Numbered from the stretch's first letter, positions 10,436-24,700 are shown. The stretch: 64,000 bases of DNA from Batillaria attramentaria (GCA_018292915.2 JACVVK020000481.1:154501-218500); one strand, 5' to 3'. A program made the numbers and translations. Notes: a model not told the origin generated them from the sequence alone.

Positions 10436-10796
10436 CGTTTCATTTTTTTTCACTTTGGCCAGCCTGCTTCTATCTACGTCTTTAAGAAATAATGAAATTA
10501 ATGTAAACCTAAAGTGAGATGACTTTTTCCGGGCATTTAAAGTCACATTCGCGTAGCATGCGTCCGAAAATTTAACAGTTGTGTTCAAAACACACGAAAT
10601 GACTACCTGACCAATGAGAATTTAAAAATGTACATGCAGCCACTGTGCGTTATTTTCAGCACAGTAGGCTGGTCGTTCCAAACAAACTCACAAACAAACA
10701 AACAAACAAACAAACACAAGCGAACAAATAAGAGCCAAATATTGGTGCTGGGTTTATCCTCGTCGGCCCGTCGTTGATATCACCCATGTACACGCT

Positions 10797-10820
10797 CTCT
10801 CTCTCTCTCTCTCTCTCACA

Positions 10821-10901
<81 letters not shown>

Positions 10902-10930
10902 GCGTGCGCACACACACACATACACACACC
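10797..10930 (+). repeat. (CT)n(CA)n compound array
   Basis: A CT run of about 20 bases is followed by roughly 100 bases of CA with a GCGCGTGCGC interruption near 10900. Confidence 0.95.
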
Positions 10931-11035
10931 GGTCACACGGTTTCGAGTATTCAAACGTTATACTACAAACTGTGTGAACTTCCCTGTTGTGTTGTCAGGG
11001 TCAATAATTTTACCAGTCTAATGTCTGCTCCGTCC

Positions 11036-11275
11036 TTACACCCAATTTAAAGAGTTGTCCACAACAGTAAGATTTATTCCCCCGTCGCTGAGTGTTATGG
11101 TTCCTTTAAAAGTACAGTCAGGGTCGACGAACAGCACACGAAAGACAACCTGAGAGGATGGATTTATTGCGATACTGACATCGAAAACCCCTTCTTTGCT
11201 TGCGGTGGCTGGACGCGCAGGTACTTGATGTGTACATAAGCATGCAAGGCCTTTTCCATAAACATGAGCAGCCAT
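11036..11275 (-). CDS. Hypothetical 79-codon ORF, function unknown
   Basis: A minus-strand ORF starts at ATG 11275 and stops at 11036. The product has no signal peptide or membrane segment. It alternates hydrophobic and polar residues (VFDVSIAINPSSQVVFRVL, then GTITLSDGGINLTVVDN), which looks like beta strands. It reads through no simple repeat and has balanced composition, unlike most ORFs nearby. I do not recognise the family. It could be a chance ORF, a single exon, or a fragment of a mobile element. Confidence 0.25.
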   Translation of the reverse strand: MAAHVYGKGLACLCTHQVPARPATASKEGVFDVSIAINPSSQVVFRVLFVDPDCTFKGTITLSDGGINLTVVDNSLNWV

Positions 11276-11746
11276 AGTAAATGGTAGACCACGTTAGACG
11301 CCCAGACTTCAGGATACCCTCTTCAACAACAGCAGAGTATACGCTTTTGGTGCGCGAGAACGCTCAGTATTTGGTCAATAACAAAGAAGCTTTTGGTAGT
11401 TTGTGGTGGTGTTGTTTGGTCAACGGGACAACTCACACAACTGGGGAAAATCGTGTTCGCTAGCTGTGACAGCTAACTTGTTGATACGTCTGATACTTCC
11501 GTGAAGAGTTTGCCGTGTGTCTTTGTGAAATCGGAAGGAAGAAAAACACACACCGTCAACTGGTGCTTCGTTGAGTATTGCTCTGTCAATTTTCAGACAA
11601 ACAGAGAATCTGCTGATTCACCATTACGTGTTTTCTGCCGTATTGCTTCAACTCAGGGAGGAAAGAAAAAAAAGAAAAAAAGCTGGTTGGTCTAAACTTC
11701 TTCTATCGTGTTTGTGTGTCAAAGATTTGTCCTTTCTGTCATTTTG

Positions 11747-11863
11747 ATCCCGGCTGGGGCCAAATATTTGTGATGGCCTTTTTTTTCCTCATTGCCCCGT
11801 CTTTGATATCACTCTTATGTGGTGGTAAAGGACGTTAAACTCCCAAACACCCACCCACCCCTG
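11747..11863 (+). mobile_element. SINE-A copy, head-truncated
   Basis: Begins in the B box (GATCCCGGCTGGGGCC) and runs through the middle block to the GACGTTAAACTCCC tail and CACCCACCC end. Confidence 0.85.
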
Positions 11864-12212
11864 TCATTTTGACAAACTTGTAAAGTAACACAAGTATCTT
11901 TGATTCTTCAGTACACACACCGGTGTGTTACATCTGCTCAGAAAAAAAAATCCGTTCATAATTATTTTTATGTAGCGAGCATCTTGGTAAACAGAACTGC
12001 CATAAAAAAAATAAAACAAACAAGTGAAGCTATCATGGACTGTTTTGACTAGTCTCCTTATGTTTGGGGCCAAACTAAACACAGTATCATAATCACAATC
12101 AGACTGTTTGTTTCCCACAGTGTTTGCCTTCGTTTCAAACAGTTGTATAGCTTTTGCAGATTTTCTGTTGAAACATATGTATATGTTTGATCAAGACATC
12201 TAATGAGAACAG

Positions 12213-12425
12213 ATGGCGGGATAGCTGAGCTAGTCGAGTATTTGACTGTCAGTTATTAGGTCGTGGGTTCAAATCCCAGCTGGAAGTCGATAGTACTTTG
12301 TGCTGACATTGTGCTGACTTAGTACTTTGTGCTGACTTTGGGCTGACTTTAGACTTTGTGCTGACTTTCCTTGTCGCCTTGTCTTCCGTATCACCTCTAC
12401 ATGCTGGAAAACGACGCATAGATAA
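12213..12425 (+). mobile_element. tRNA-headed SINE of a different family
   Basis: A-box-like GGATAGCTGAGCTAGTCGAG and B box GGTTCAAATCCCAGCTGG are followed by short repeats of TGTGCTGACTTT. The tail is weakly related to SINE-A (CTTGTCGCCTTGTCTTCCG, TGGAAAACGACG). An (AAAT)n run at 12427-12477 follows. Confidence 0.65.
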
Positions 12426-12436
12426 AAAATAAATTA

Positions 12437-12475
<39 letters not shown>

Positions 12476-12573
12476 ATACCACCACAAAAAACCCCCGACA
12501 ACCAGTCAACAACCAAACAGCTCAATATTGAGCAATATTGAACAGCTCACGTTAAAGGTGGACAGGGTTCAAG

Positions 12574-13192
12574 ATGCGGACTGTACTGGAGCACATAAAG
12601 GCGAGCCGGACCCTGATTTTGATTCTGCTGACGCCTCTCCTCTTGTTGCCTGTCCCACTTGTCATTGGGTCATCGGTGAGTACTAGTCACTGACCTTTCA
12701 CTTGCTTTGCTGTCATTATCATTCTTTACTTTTAATAATGCGAAATGCATATTAATTCGAAGAAGACAGTTATGTCTGTCCAGGGAAAGAGGGTGGAGAG
12801 GGAGATGAAGGCGAAGGAGTGGGGTGGTGGTGGGGGGGGGGTGGAGGGGAGGGGGAGCGAGCGTGCAATGGGCGATGGGGGTGGTAGCAGTAGTAGCACT
12901 GTGAAGAAATAAGAAAATTCGTTACTGTCGTCCCAGTTTGTTTTGTTTTGTTTTGTTTTGTTTTCGTTTTCTTTTCTTTTAGTTTTTGTTGTTGTTGTTG
13001 TTGTTGTTTTTGCTGTTGTTGTTTGTTTGTTTTTGCAAAGGCCTTGTTTCATGATTATTTACCGCCAGAGAATGAATAACACCTGCACTCTTTCTGTTGT
13101 TGATGTTGATGCTGTTTGCTCTTCTTCTTCTTCTTCTCATTATTATAATTCATGTGGTTATTTTTCATCATTTATATAATTTATCATTGTTT

Positions 13193-13225
<33 letters not shown>

Positions 13226-15318
13226 GTCATTATTCAGGAGGCAAGATGTGCGTACGCGCTGTTCATGATGGCCGTGTTTTGGATCACGGAATCTGTTCCA
13301 ATTTCGGTCACGGCCCTCATGCCTGTCTTCCTTTTCCCAATACTGAACGTGATGACTGCCAGCGCGACTGCCAAGGAATACATTACTGTAAGTGAAATGT
13401 TAAACGAACCTGACCTAATTCACTAGAACTGGCAAAAATATGTTTTATTTTCATATTTATTTTCATGCATTTAAAGTTATGTATCGGGTCACTTGGTGTC
13501 CCCTCAGTATTGGGGATCTGGGTGGGTGTTTGGGAGCTTAACGTCCTTTTCTATCACGTGTGGATGATATCAAAGACGGGGCAATGAGAAAAAGGCCAGC
13601 ACTAAAATTTGGCCCAGAACGGGATTCGAACTGACGACCCGAGCATTGAAAGTCCAACGCTCTACCATTCGGCTATCCTGGCTCCCCCCTCAGTATCGGG
13701 AAGCTGTGATAGCCGAATGGTAGAGCGTTGGACCATCAGTGCTCGGTTCGTGGGTTCGGATCCCGGCTGGGAGATAAACATAATTTGTTTTGCTGGGAGA
13801 AAAAAAAATGATGGCTTTTCCTCGTTGCCCCGTCTCTGATATCACCCTTATTTGGTAGAAAAGGACATTGCAACAACCAACCAGCCTCTCAGTATCTCTG
13901 TTCTCGTTATGTCCATGAAGCCATCGGGGTTCAGTAATGTAGAGTGAGGGCCCCTGGACAAAACGGCGATCAGCAATACAGCGGCCATGCTTAAATTCAA
14001 TTCAATTCAATTCAATTCAATTTCAATTCAGTTCAGTTCAATTCAATTCAATTCAATTCAATTCAATTCAATTCAATTCAAAAACACTTTATTTTCTGTT
14101 TTAAAATGTAATAATTTCAAGCAGGAAATTGTCGTAAGACTCACGCAGGTGCTCAGTTGATTATAAAATGATCTTAATATGAAATATACTATATGAGTTT
14201 TTGAGTCCAATCTGGGCTCAAGCTGATTTGTATCAAGCAGGGGTCACAACACTCATAATTATGAATACGATGTGCCAACAAATAAAACAACGATACTAAT
14301 GTTCTTCGAGTGAAGATGTTTGAATCGATTTTTCTTGAAACGCTTTGGAAATGTTCAGCCAAACAGATTTGAAAAATAAATGCAATTCTAAATTCCGAAA
14401 TTTTAATAGCTGAGCTGACCCTTCGCACCACGTGATTGTAATGTGTTTATGTCCAGTGTGTGAGAGAATGCGTGTGATTCACGTGAGCGTGCGCGTTGGG
14501 TTCAGTTCGCGGCGCTTTGAGCCGATTCACGAAATTGGGTAAAGCGCCTATACAATATTATTATTATTATTATCAAAACGGCAGTGCTTGGTTCCTGTGT
14601 AAGATTCCACCAGATGATAATACACGTCCACAGACAGATCCAGTAACTAGGGTAATTCTGAGTCCTGTGCTGGCTGAAATAGTTAACCCTTTTGCAACCA
14701 TTTCAAGAAAATCTGTTCAAATACCTTTACTCGTAGAACATAAATTTCAGCTAGGCCACGACTGTAAAGGGGAGCCGGGGTGGCCGAATGGTAGCGCTTT
14801 GGACTTTCAATGCTCGGGCCGTGAGTTCGAATCCCGGCTGGGGCCAAATATTTGTGCTGGCCTTTTTCTCGTTGCCCCGTCTTTGATATCACCCGTATGT
14901 GGTGGAAAAGGACGTTAAACTCCCCCAACACCCACCCACCCACCCACTACGACTGTAAAGTACCCTAGTTATACTGGGTGTATCTGTGGACGTTACTGTA
15001 TTATCATCCCCCCACCCCTTTCCGCTTCTCTCTCAGGAAACCATAATGATGGGAATCGGAGCGCTGCAGGTGGCGATTGGGATCGAGAACTGGAATCTTC
15101 ACAAACGGATCGCTCTCAGGATCTTGCTGTTCATGGGGTCTGAGCCACGCTGGTAAGCTGACAATATAACCACTTTGACTAACGCGCTGCTACAGTGGAA
15201 AGACATTGCAGTATATGCTCATGTTTCAGGGCTTTTTATGCGAGCAGTCATCATAACCATCACCATCACCATAATCGTCATTATCATCGTCTTCGTCGTC
15301 GTCGTCGTAGTCGTCCTC

Positions 15319-15354
<36 letters not shown>

Positions 15355-16391
15355 CCCGTTGTTAGGCGCGAAATAGTCTTTGTTCATGCGCGGAGTGAAA
15401 CCTCAATTATCTAATTAACTATGTTGGCGCACGTGCATTCGTGTACAAACCGTCTTCATCTATGTGTACAGGTTGATGCTGGGGCTGATGCTGGCCACGT
15501 GGTTCCTGTCCATGTGGATCTCCAACACCGCCACCACAACCATGATGATCCCCATCACTGAGGCCATCCTCCAGCAGCTCAAGACCACCACAATGGGTAA
15601 ATGGGACTAAATTGTGTTTAAGGGTGATGCAGACAGCTCCATTTTATCTCCCTTCATATCGACGGTTATTTTCGTGTTGGTGATCATGCCTGGTCACCAC
15701 AAGGAGAAACGCCGTGAAGCAGGGTGGGTGGGTGGGTGGATGGGTGGGGGTTTAACGTCCTTTTCCGCCACATTGGGTGATATCAAAGACGGGGCAACGA
15801 TGAAAAAGCCAGCACAAATATTTGGCCCCAGCCGGGATCGAACTCACGACCCGAGCATTAGAAGTCCAACGCTCTACCATTCGGCCACCCCGGCTCCCCA
15901 CCGTGAAGCAGGGATGAGTCTCTTTTTTTTCACCTTTATTTCTTATTTGCTTATTAATTATACTTATTGACTTATTTTAATTTCATTTGATAGTTGCCCA
16001 TTTACTTGTTTTATGTATTGATTTATTTCGTATTTTCTCATTTGAACTTTATTCATTTGTTATTTGCACATTTATTTATGTCATAATTTCCCATTTATTC
16101 ATCGACTGATGTTTCCATTTACTTATTTATTTAGCTATCTGTTTTTCATTTATTGTAGGCGTACGAGAGGAGGAGAAGAAGTCAGTGGAGCAGAACGGGA
16201 CGAAATACGAATTGGAGATGACGGTCAAAGTGAGTGAGACAGACGATCCTGCCGACAAGAATGAGAGTGACCCGGCCGACAAACAAAACAGGTGAAACAA
16301 AAGCCATCTCTGTGTCTTTATTATAATTTATGTAATTTGTGCTGCGCCTAATAGTCAAGGGAGGGTTAGCCAAAGTAGTCCTTCCGCCTCT

Positions 16392-16446
<55 letters not shown>

Positions 16447-18707
16447 TGTGTGCTCTTTTACTTTTATAGTTGTTCTTATGTAGTGTACATTGATTTGAGG
16501 TTTGTTTTTTTTTAAATTTTATTTCGGTTTTAGATTGTAAGGCGCCTAGAGCTCGTTCCCCGCGGATAGGTGCCCTATAAATGTTATTATTATTATTATT
16601 ATTATTATTATGACGATGTCTTGTAACGCGCTGAAAAAACTCGTAGCGCGGGGGGAACGGGTGGGGGGGGGGATATGTTTTAACAGAAACAGGCGGAGGG
16701 GGTGGGTGGGGTGATGGTGGAGTCCGCATCAGAACTTCGAGAAAAGATGGGTCTTCAGATGGCTCCTGAAAGACTCGGTGGAAGTGCTGGATTTCAAGTA
16801 AGCTGGCAGAGCGTTCCACAGAGCAGGGGCAGAACACTTGAAGGAGCGAGTTGAGTTGATGTATTTTCAAGAATTGCGCTGTATAAATGTGATTTATTGT
16901 TTTTTTATCATTATTTTACATGTATTTGCGTGCGTGTATGCGTGTGCATGCATGCGTGCGTGCGTGCATGTTTGTGTAAATCACCCCTACTGACCATAAC
17001 CTCATCCATTCGGCCAGCACGACGAAAGAGAGACAACCTGAGTTCACAGCAGATGACAAGGAAGAACAGCGCTATGAGCGTCTCTGCAAAGGGATGTCAC
17101 TCTGCATTTGCTACGCGGCCAACTGCGGAGGGATCGCTACACTGACCGGAACTGGGCCCAACCTCATCATGAAGGCATTCGCTGACGAGTAAGTTGAGAC
17201 AGGGGGCGTGTTTACACAGGACCAAATAGCCAACTTGACATTCTTTTCAAAGCCTGCGGCTGACGCTGCGAGCGTCCGGAGCCTTCGCACTCTGGCCGAA
17301 CGGCTTTTTTGTTCACACGCTAGGAGCTTGCAGTGAGCGGACTGCGCCGCCGGCCTGGCGCCCGACAATACACAAAGAGCGATAGTGCGTGGTCAGCGAC
17401 GATTGACTGGCGTGGCGAGGAGAAAAAAAAAAAGAGGGAACTTGTTCTATTCACTGGCGAGCAGATGGCGGGGCGCTTCAGTGCCCATGGCGAGCCGATT
17501 TAATACCGCTGTTGCCGGTTACGAAGAGTCGGGTGCTCTCCAGCGCCGGAGACGCGAACGGTCCACCTGAGGTGGGCTACGCATGCGATGGCGAGCAACG
17601 TGAGCGTTTCGACCGGCGAAGATGTTCGCGATAAAATTAAATCAACGAAAGTTCCTGAACTGAAAAAATATCTGAAAGACAGGGGCGTGCGTTTAAGTGG
17701 CTACACAAAAGCGCAGCTTATCACTCTAGCCCTTGAAGCAGATCGGCAGTCGCTTCAACCGAGAGGTAGGCGGTGTAAAGGTCAAGTCGACCTGTGACTT
17801 GTGGCTTGCCACTAATTTTTATTCAAGCACTTTGGCTGTTTATCAGTGCGAACTGAACTTTTGCTTGGAAATGAAAGTCTTTCTTTCTTGATTTTTGGTT
17901 CCATGACGATTGTGTTCAAACAATGTAGGTACCGGGACAGAATTTGTCCGCTTGTTCCCGACGAAATGGCGGCTGCACACGCTAGGCCACCGAGACGAGT
18001 CGGCGTTCTGCCTTCGAAACGCTTTTATCCACAAATTTCTTGAAACTTTTGAAGAAAAGGGCTTAAACTGAACGATCTCACCATTAGGTAAGACCGTCTC
18101 TGGGAATTTCTCCAGCTTATCTGATTTTCTCGAGCCATTTTGGCAGCCGATCGCAACGCAGTGGTAGTGCGGCATCGTGTGTGACTCGAGTAGCCCACAT
18201 GCCGAGTCTATCAAGCCTTGTCTCGGTCCAAAATCGCGCACGTTCACGCATGTTCACGCGCTATAACGAGAATCGGCAACAAGGCCATTGGCTGAGAGTG
18301 CATGAAGGTTTTACCGATGGTATCGCCACGTCTGACTGAACTTTTAGAAGCGGACAAGGCCCGTTTACACTAGACAGTTTTGCCCGGGCCAGGAACAGAG
18401 CCTGGTAGCTGAGTAGTAAAGCTCATATTGTCACATTGTGACAAGTGACGTGGTACGTGAATTCCAAAGGCCCATCTTTCTATATTATATACTTATGTTT
18501 GTATACGTCGTGCCTAAATTGTGATATAAAATTCGCGGCTTTGCCTAAATTATGGACCTACGCAGCATATACACTGTTTAAATTGTACAAAGATTTTAAA
18601 AGTTGCGTTTTCATCAATTAAGCAGTTTAATTCATGACATAGGCTGCCGAACAAAACTGCCCAGTTCATGAACTGGGCAAACCGAAGAATTAAAAGTGCA
18701 AAATTTC

Positions 18708-18738
<31 letters not shown>

Positions 18739-21700
18739 AGGGAGCCTGGACAGCCGAGCGGTTGAGCGTTGGACTTTCAATGCTCGGGTCGTGAGTTCGA
18801 TTCCCGTCTGGGGCCAAATATTTGTGCTGGCCTTTTTCTCGTTGCCCCGTCTCTGATATCACCCTTACGTGGGGGATAATAACGGGGCGTTAAACCCTCA
18901 AACACCCACCCTACCCTCTGGTCGTAATAGGGTAGTCACACGTTGCGATTCTGCAGGCCTACCATTCTGCGGCAAACTGCCCTCAGGGCCAATTCAGTAA
19001 TTGCCCTCAGGGCCCCGGAGACGCCGCCGCGACGCCTGTGAATAGAACACGGTCCTATTTTTTTCCTCACCACGCCAACAAGTCGCCGCTGACTTTGTCT
19101 TTGTCTTTGTGTATTGGAGCGCCGGGCCGGCGGTGCAGCTGGTAGCCAAAGTGTGTTGCAACGTATGACCGCAACCCCCCGCGCAATACACAAGCGGGTG
19201 CCTCGCAGGCACTCTACGTTTGACAAGGCCTTTAAACTGGCGGCAGTAACATTATGAAATCCATATAATCACGTGCAGTCTATACGAACAACACGGGCTG
19301 ACGTCACCGGTTAACTTCGCAAGCTGGATGGGGTTTGGTCTGCCTCTGTCTGCCCTCATGCTCATAGTCACGTGGTGCTGGCTGCAGATCTTCTTCCTCA
19401 GGTGCAGGTATGTCACAAGGGTTCTGACTGGTCCAACGTGCGTATGTCACAGAGGCTCCGAATGGTCGTTAACTGAAGTAATGATTGTGGATATGTCACG
19501 AGGGATTCGATTTGTCCTTCTTTAAGTAACTACGATGAAAACATGTCACGATGGCGTCAGTTTCTTCAGAATTAAAATGATAAGACTAAAGATGTGCCAC
19601 TTGTTCTTAATGAATATTATATTAATTATGATACAGCAAGGATGGAGCTATGCCGCGAAGTCTATGATAGCTTTAGGGGAGCCGGGGTGGCCGAATGTTA
19701 GAGCGTTGGACTTCTAATGCTCGGGTCATGAGTTCGATCCCGGCTGGGGCCAAATATAGTGCTGGCTTTTTCATCATTGCCCCGTCTTTGATATCACCTT
19801 ATGTGGTGGCAAAGGACGTTAAACCCCTAAACACCCAAACACCCACCCTATGATAGCTTTAAACTCAACCGACAAACAATTCAGTCTCGTTTGATTAAGT
19901 AATATTAATAAATGTAGGTACGGATCTATAGCTACGGATCTATGTATTGGTTTAATTGATCTATGGCTCCGACTGGTCAAATGTCTATGTCACGTGGTGG
20001 ATGATGATGATGATTGGCCATTTGTATAGCGCTACAAGAAAACTTCCATGCAGCAAGCATGCTCACGGCGCCTTTGGAGTGGAATAAAGTGAAAAAAGAT
20101 GGAAAAGGACGTTAGACTCCCGGTCACCCATCCACCCCCAAATGTATATAATTATATACAGAAGGCATTATAATTTCGTTCTTTCAACGCACTAGCGAGT
20201 TGTTGCCTACATATTTTATAAGCCATCATCTAAAGAGATTGAGCACTGGCTGCGTGATGCCATGACGGTACTGTGTGAAATGAGAACACCACATTCGTCT
20301 GTATATTTATTTCAGGGGAGCGTTTAACGAATGTTCGAGAAACTCGTCTGGGTCATCAGATGGACAGAAAGTGAAACAAATCATCCGGAACGAATACGAC
20401 AAACTCGGGCCGATAAGGTATATGATTACTAAACAACAACAACAACAATCATCATCATCATCATCATCGTCGTCGTCGTCGTCGTCGTCATCACCATCAA
20501 CATCATCATAACTGAGTATTCTGAGGGCGCTTTACCCAATTTCTGTAACTGGCTCAGACCGCCGTGAGCTGAACCCAACACGCACACTCCCGTGAACCAC
20601 ACGCATTCTTTCAGACATCGGGCATGAACACATTACAATGACCGAAGGGTCAGCTCAGCAAAATAAGTATCCGAATTTAGGATTGCATTTTTTTTCTTCA
20701 AATTTTGTGGGCTGAACATTTCCAGAGCAAAGGGGGAGGAAGACGGTGTACCCGAAGAGAACCCCCGACGATCGGCCCGAATGAACGGTGTCACGTACCT
20801 ACGAGAAGGAAAAATTCTTTGCCCCGAGTGGGACTCGAACCTGACCTCTCGTATTGGTCTTAGCTTTTCGACTGATCCTTGCTGTGTTTATCCAATTTCA
20901 GCCAATGCCGCGTGTGTATTTGTTGCAGTTTTGCCGAGGGGTCCATGTTGTTCTGGTTCGCCATGATGGTCGTCCTGTGGATATCACGTGACCTGGGCGG
21001 AATGGGCGGCTGGCAAAACATTTTCCCGGAAGGGTTTGTTCACACTCACACTGAGACAGAGTTTATTGTTGTTGTTGTTGTTTTAGGCCTTAGTCTATGT
21101 CAACATGTCTCACAAGCTGTTTCGGAGCCGGGGTGGCCGAATGGTAGAGCGTTGGACTTTCAATGCTCGGGTCGTGAGTTCGAATCCCGGCTGGGGCCAA
21201 ATATTTGTGCTGGCCTTTTTCTCGTTGCCCCGTCTTTGATATCACCCGTATGTGGTGGAAAAGAACGTTAAACACCCAAACACCCACCCACCCTCACAAG
21301 CTGTTTCAATATACATGATGGATGAAATTACACAAAATGCTACGTCATTGAATTTAACAACTCAGCGAAAACACTGCGAGAAGGAACCCATTTTCATCAG
21401 TCAAACAATTGTGCGGTTAAAGGTCTGCAATCTCAGCAAAAAGCCCCAAACATTGCGTTTTTTTAAACTGCGACTCCTTCGACTGTGCATATTGCAGGCA
21501 ACTCCGTCACAGTTGCAGAGTTTTCAGCGCTTCGGGGACCCTTATAAAACCAGAGCACGAGTTTGCCGTGACATTATTTGGCTTTTGGTCAGTGAGCGAG
21601 ACACATCGCTACAGTGTCCAGCAGATGCTGAGTGCTGCACGATCTTTCTCGCTCCTGTCAGAACGCAAACTGAGCTGTGAATCAGACTGCCCTTGGCTTT

Positions 21701-24700
21701 TATTGGGGTTTCAGGGAGGCTGAAAACTCTGCAACTGTGACAGAGTTGACTGTGCTTGCACGGTCGACTCTGTAAAATTTTTTCACACTTTGGAAAGCTT
21801 TTTGTTGGGAGCTTAGATCCTTAAGCACAAAAGCTGAGTGTGTACACAAAATCCACCAACCTGGAGGGAGCAACACAGGTATACTTTTTATAGTTGATAA
21901 AGTACTTCTTTTCAATTTGAAAAAAAAAATCACATTCAGATTCACCTGTCTCTCATTTGCTTTCATGTTTGCTCTCAACCTCCTTAAGACTTCCATGATT
22001 TTCAGTTTGTTCGTTTAACACATTTCGCGCTCGAGTATCCTACGTTTTTGACGTTCATGTCCAGTGTGTGAAAGAATGCGTGTGATTCACGTGAGCGTGC
22101 GTGTTGGGTTTAGCTCGCGGCGCTTTGAGCCAAATATTTGGGATAAAGCGCCTATATTAATGCGCTTATTATTATTATTTAGTAGGAAGAGTAAAAGTAA
22201 ACAGCAAACGCCTTCAGAGTTTGACCAGACCAGTTTACGAGAACAGCTTCTCCACAGCTTTGCCTGTATTCCTCGTCCTCTTCTTCAGGACAGTGAGCGG
22301 TTCTACGGTGTCTGTTCTGATCGCCTTTATCCTGTATTTCTACCCGTCCACCCCACCCGCCATTTTCTGTGGCCGGCGCAGGGCAGAGAAACACTCCGCA
22401 ACTACAGAGGTCAACGGTGAGGCAGCATTCGGTCATTGAAAGTGGACGAAAAAGTCGATATCATCTTCATTTCAATTATTTTTATCAACCATCGTCGAAG
22501 TCTTCATTATCAATGTGATCTTCATCATTATTGTCCATCATCTGTGGTCGACATTCCATTGTCGGCGTTGTCGTGATTATTCTCATCATCGCCGTCTTTA
22601 TCGTTGTCATCGTCTGCGTCGTCATTTCATTGTCTTTGTCGTCGTTATCATTGTCATCGTCATTATCACCGCTATCGTGTTTGTCGTCATTATCATTGTC
22701 AGTGTACTTGCCGTATCCTTTGCATCGTCGTCGTTAAGATCATCATCATCGCCGTCACCACAGTTGGCGTCGTCATTACCACCGTCATTGTCGTCGTCAT
22801 CGTCGTCGTCATCATCTCCCCCCACCCCCACCCCCTCTCTTCCCCGACCGACCTCATGTCATTTCTTCTCCAAGTTTTGTAACCTCCACGTTACGGATCT
22901 ACCGTATTATGACACGTACTATGATGTCTTAGCATGATGATTATGTTATGTCCACTGTATGTATTGAAACTGGAGGTAAATCTTGTGATGTTTACAGGGA
23001 GACTGCAGAAGCTGGAGCCGCTGCTGACGTGGAAGGTGGTTCACGAGAAAATGCCCTGGGGACTCATTCTCCTGCTGGGGGGAGGCTTTGCTCTCGCTAA
23101 GGGATGTCAGGTGAGCTGAGGGTCACTGACGAGAGAGACTGGCTGCAGGATCTCTGGTGGAATCCTTCTTAAGGATGAGGGCAACTCTTGAATAACAAAA
23201 ATGAGGACCTCTTGAAATGAATCATATACTATATAACTGCACATACTCAAAACAGCAAAACATGCCGATGGTGCTATGCATTTTGTAAAAGTTACCGCAG
23301 TGGACGTTTCATCAGAATCAATCAAAATCAAAGGTCGGGTTCTAGGTCAGTGAATTGCATGTTTAGCTTGCATCAAATAATCTAAACAAACAAATAAATA
23401 AATAAATAAATAATTTTAAAAAACTTCTACAATGAACGGGACTATCCAGTTTAACTGCAGAATGCCTCGTTTTGAACGCTTTGAAGTTATGTACAGCAGA
23501 AGTTGGCTTTGGGATGATATATGCTAAAATAATGCCTTTTTTCACATCTCCAGGAATCCGGCTTATCCCTGTGGATTGGTCAGCAGTTTGAGGTGTTTAG
23601 TCACTTGAACCGTTACGTCATTCTGTTCATCATCTGCTACATCGCGGCAGCCACAACGGAAGTGACGAGTAACAGCGCCATCTCGTCACTGTTTGTGCCC
23701 ATTCTCTCCAGCCTGGTATGCCATTCTGGAAATTACATGTAGTGCAAGACGCCTTTCGGAATCTCCCTTGTGTTGACGACAGTCTTAAGTTTCATTATTA
23801 CCGGCCCCGTAGTGTAGTGTTTAGCACTTCGGACCATGGACCGGGAGACCCTGGTTCGAGTCCCAGCCGAGGCAAGCGGGATTTTTCCTACCTAGGTCGG
23901 CTCCTACCCAGAGCGGGTGTGCTATGGGCCCAATGGGGAGGCTGTTGCCACACAGCCGAGATTGACCCACTTGGTGTGACTTTGGGGGTGCTTCCCTTGG
24001 TATGACACGTCTTATGATGTGGATGATTACACGGCCGACACCGCAGATGCCGTAGTTCCCGGGCCTGGTTAATGCCGGAGTATTTATAACAGGAAGCGTG
24101 GAATGCGGTCCTGTCCCGCAGTCCCAAACCACCTTCGACCTCCGTAGCATCATCTTTCCATCATCCTCATTTCCATCATCATACGGCTTTAAGCCCTAAA
24201 TAACTAACTAACTAACTAACTCCATCATCATGCATAATAAAATTTGCCCCATCTTCCGATCCCTCCGTGGATTCCACCCATTACCTGGGAGGAACACCAA
24301 TGGACTGGCAAAAGAGTTGGGGCAGCAAAAAAAAAAAAATCATTATCTCATTGCACTTTGCAGTGCCGGGAATACTTCTCCTGGCTACGTCAGAACAGAG
24401 TGCACAAAACTGGAACCTGTAATCTCGAAACTGAGGCACAGTGGTTGATTCGTTCACTGTGCCCATTGCTGAGATTTGGGTGTAGTTCTCTCTCTCTCTC
24501 TCTCTCTTTTATTTTTGAAGAGTGTTTTGTTGAAATAACGAGTTCTTTAGGAGAGATTTATATTATTGTACATGCGAAAAACTGAACCAAAATCCGGGAT
24601 TGACTGCGATGTTATTAATTATCATTTTTCTTTGTTGTTGTCATTATTGAGTCGGGGTGGGGGAAGGACACAAATACACAGGGCATCAAAATGTCTATAT

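Larger units (their letters stand above)
17212..19238. mobile_element. Long-TIR DNA transposon-like element inside SLC13 intron 6
   Basis: Arms of about 250 bp at 17212-17455 and about 19030-19238 are imperfect inverted repeats. The best-matched blocks are GCGCCGCCGGCCTGGCGC with its reverse-complement counterpart near 19120-19140, the block around CAATACACAAAGA, CTGGCGTGGCGAGGA and TTCTATTCACTGGCG. Between the arms lie a SAP-domain ORF (plus, 17588), a THAP-domain ORF (minus, 18175) and a later SINE-A insertion (18740-18912). THAP domains are common in transposases of several DNA-transposon groups. No intact transposase catalytic domain was found. Confidence 0.65.

Noticed and set aside
14769..14850. 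tRNA genes at SINE heads (also 6970, 10210, 18740, 21125, 23801 and others)
   Set aside because: A and B boxes are present, but the acceptor stem and a clean anticodon arm are not, and each head is joined to a SINE body.
22622..22831. Asp-rich minus-strand ORF
   Set aside because: It is the translation of a (GAT)n-like trinucleotide tract in an SLC13 intron.
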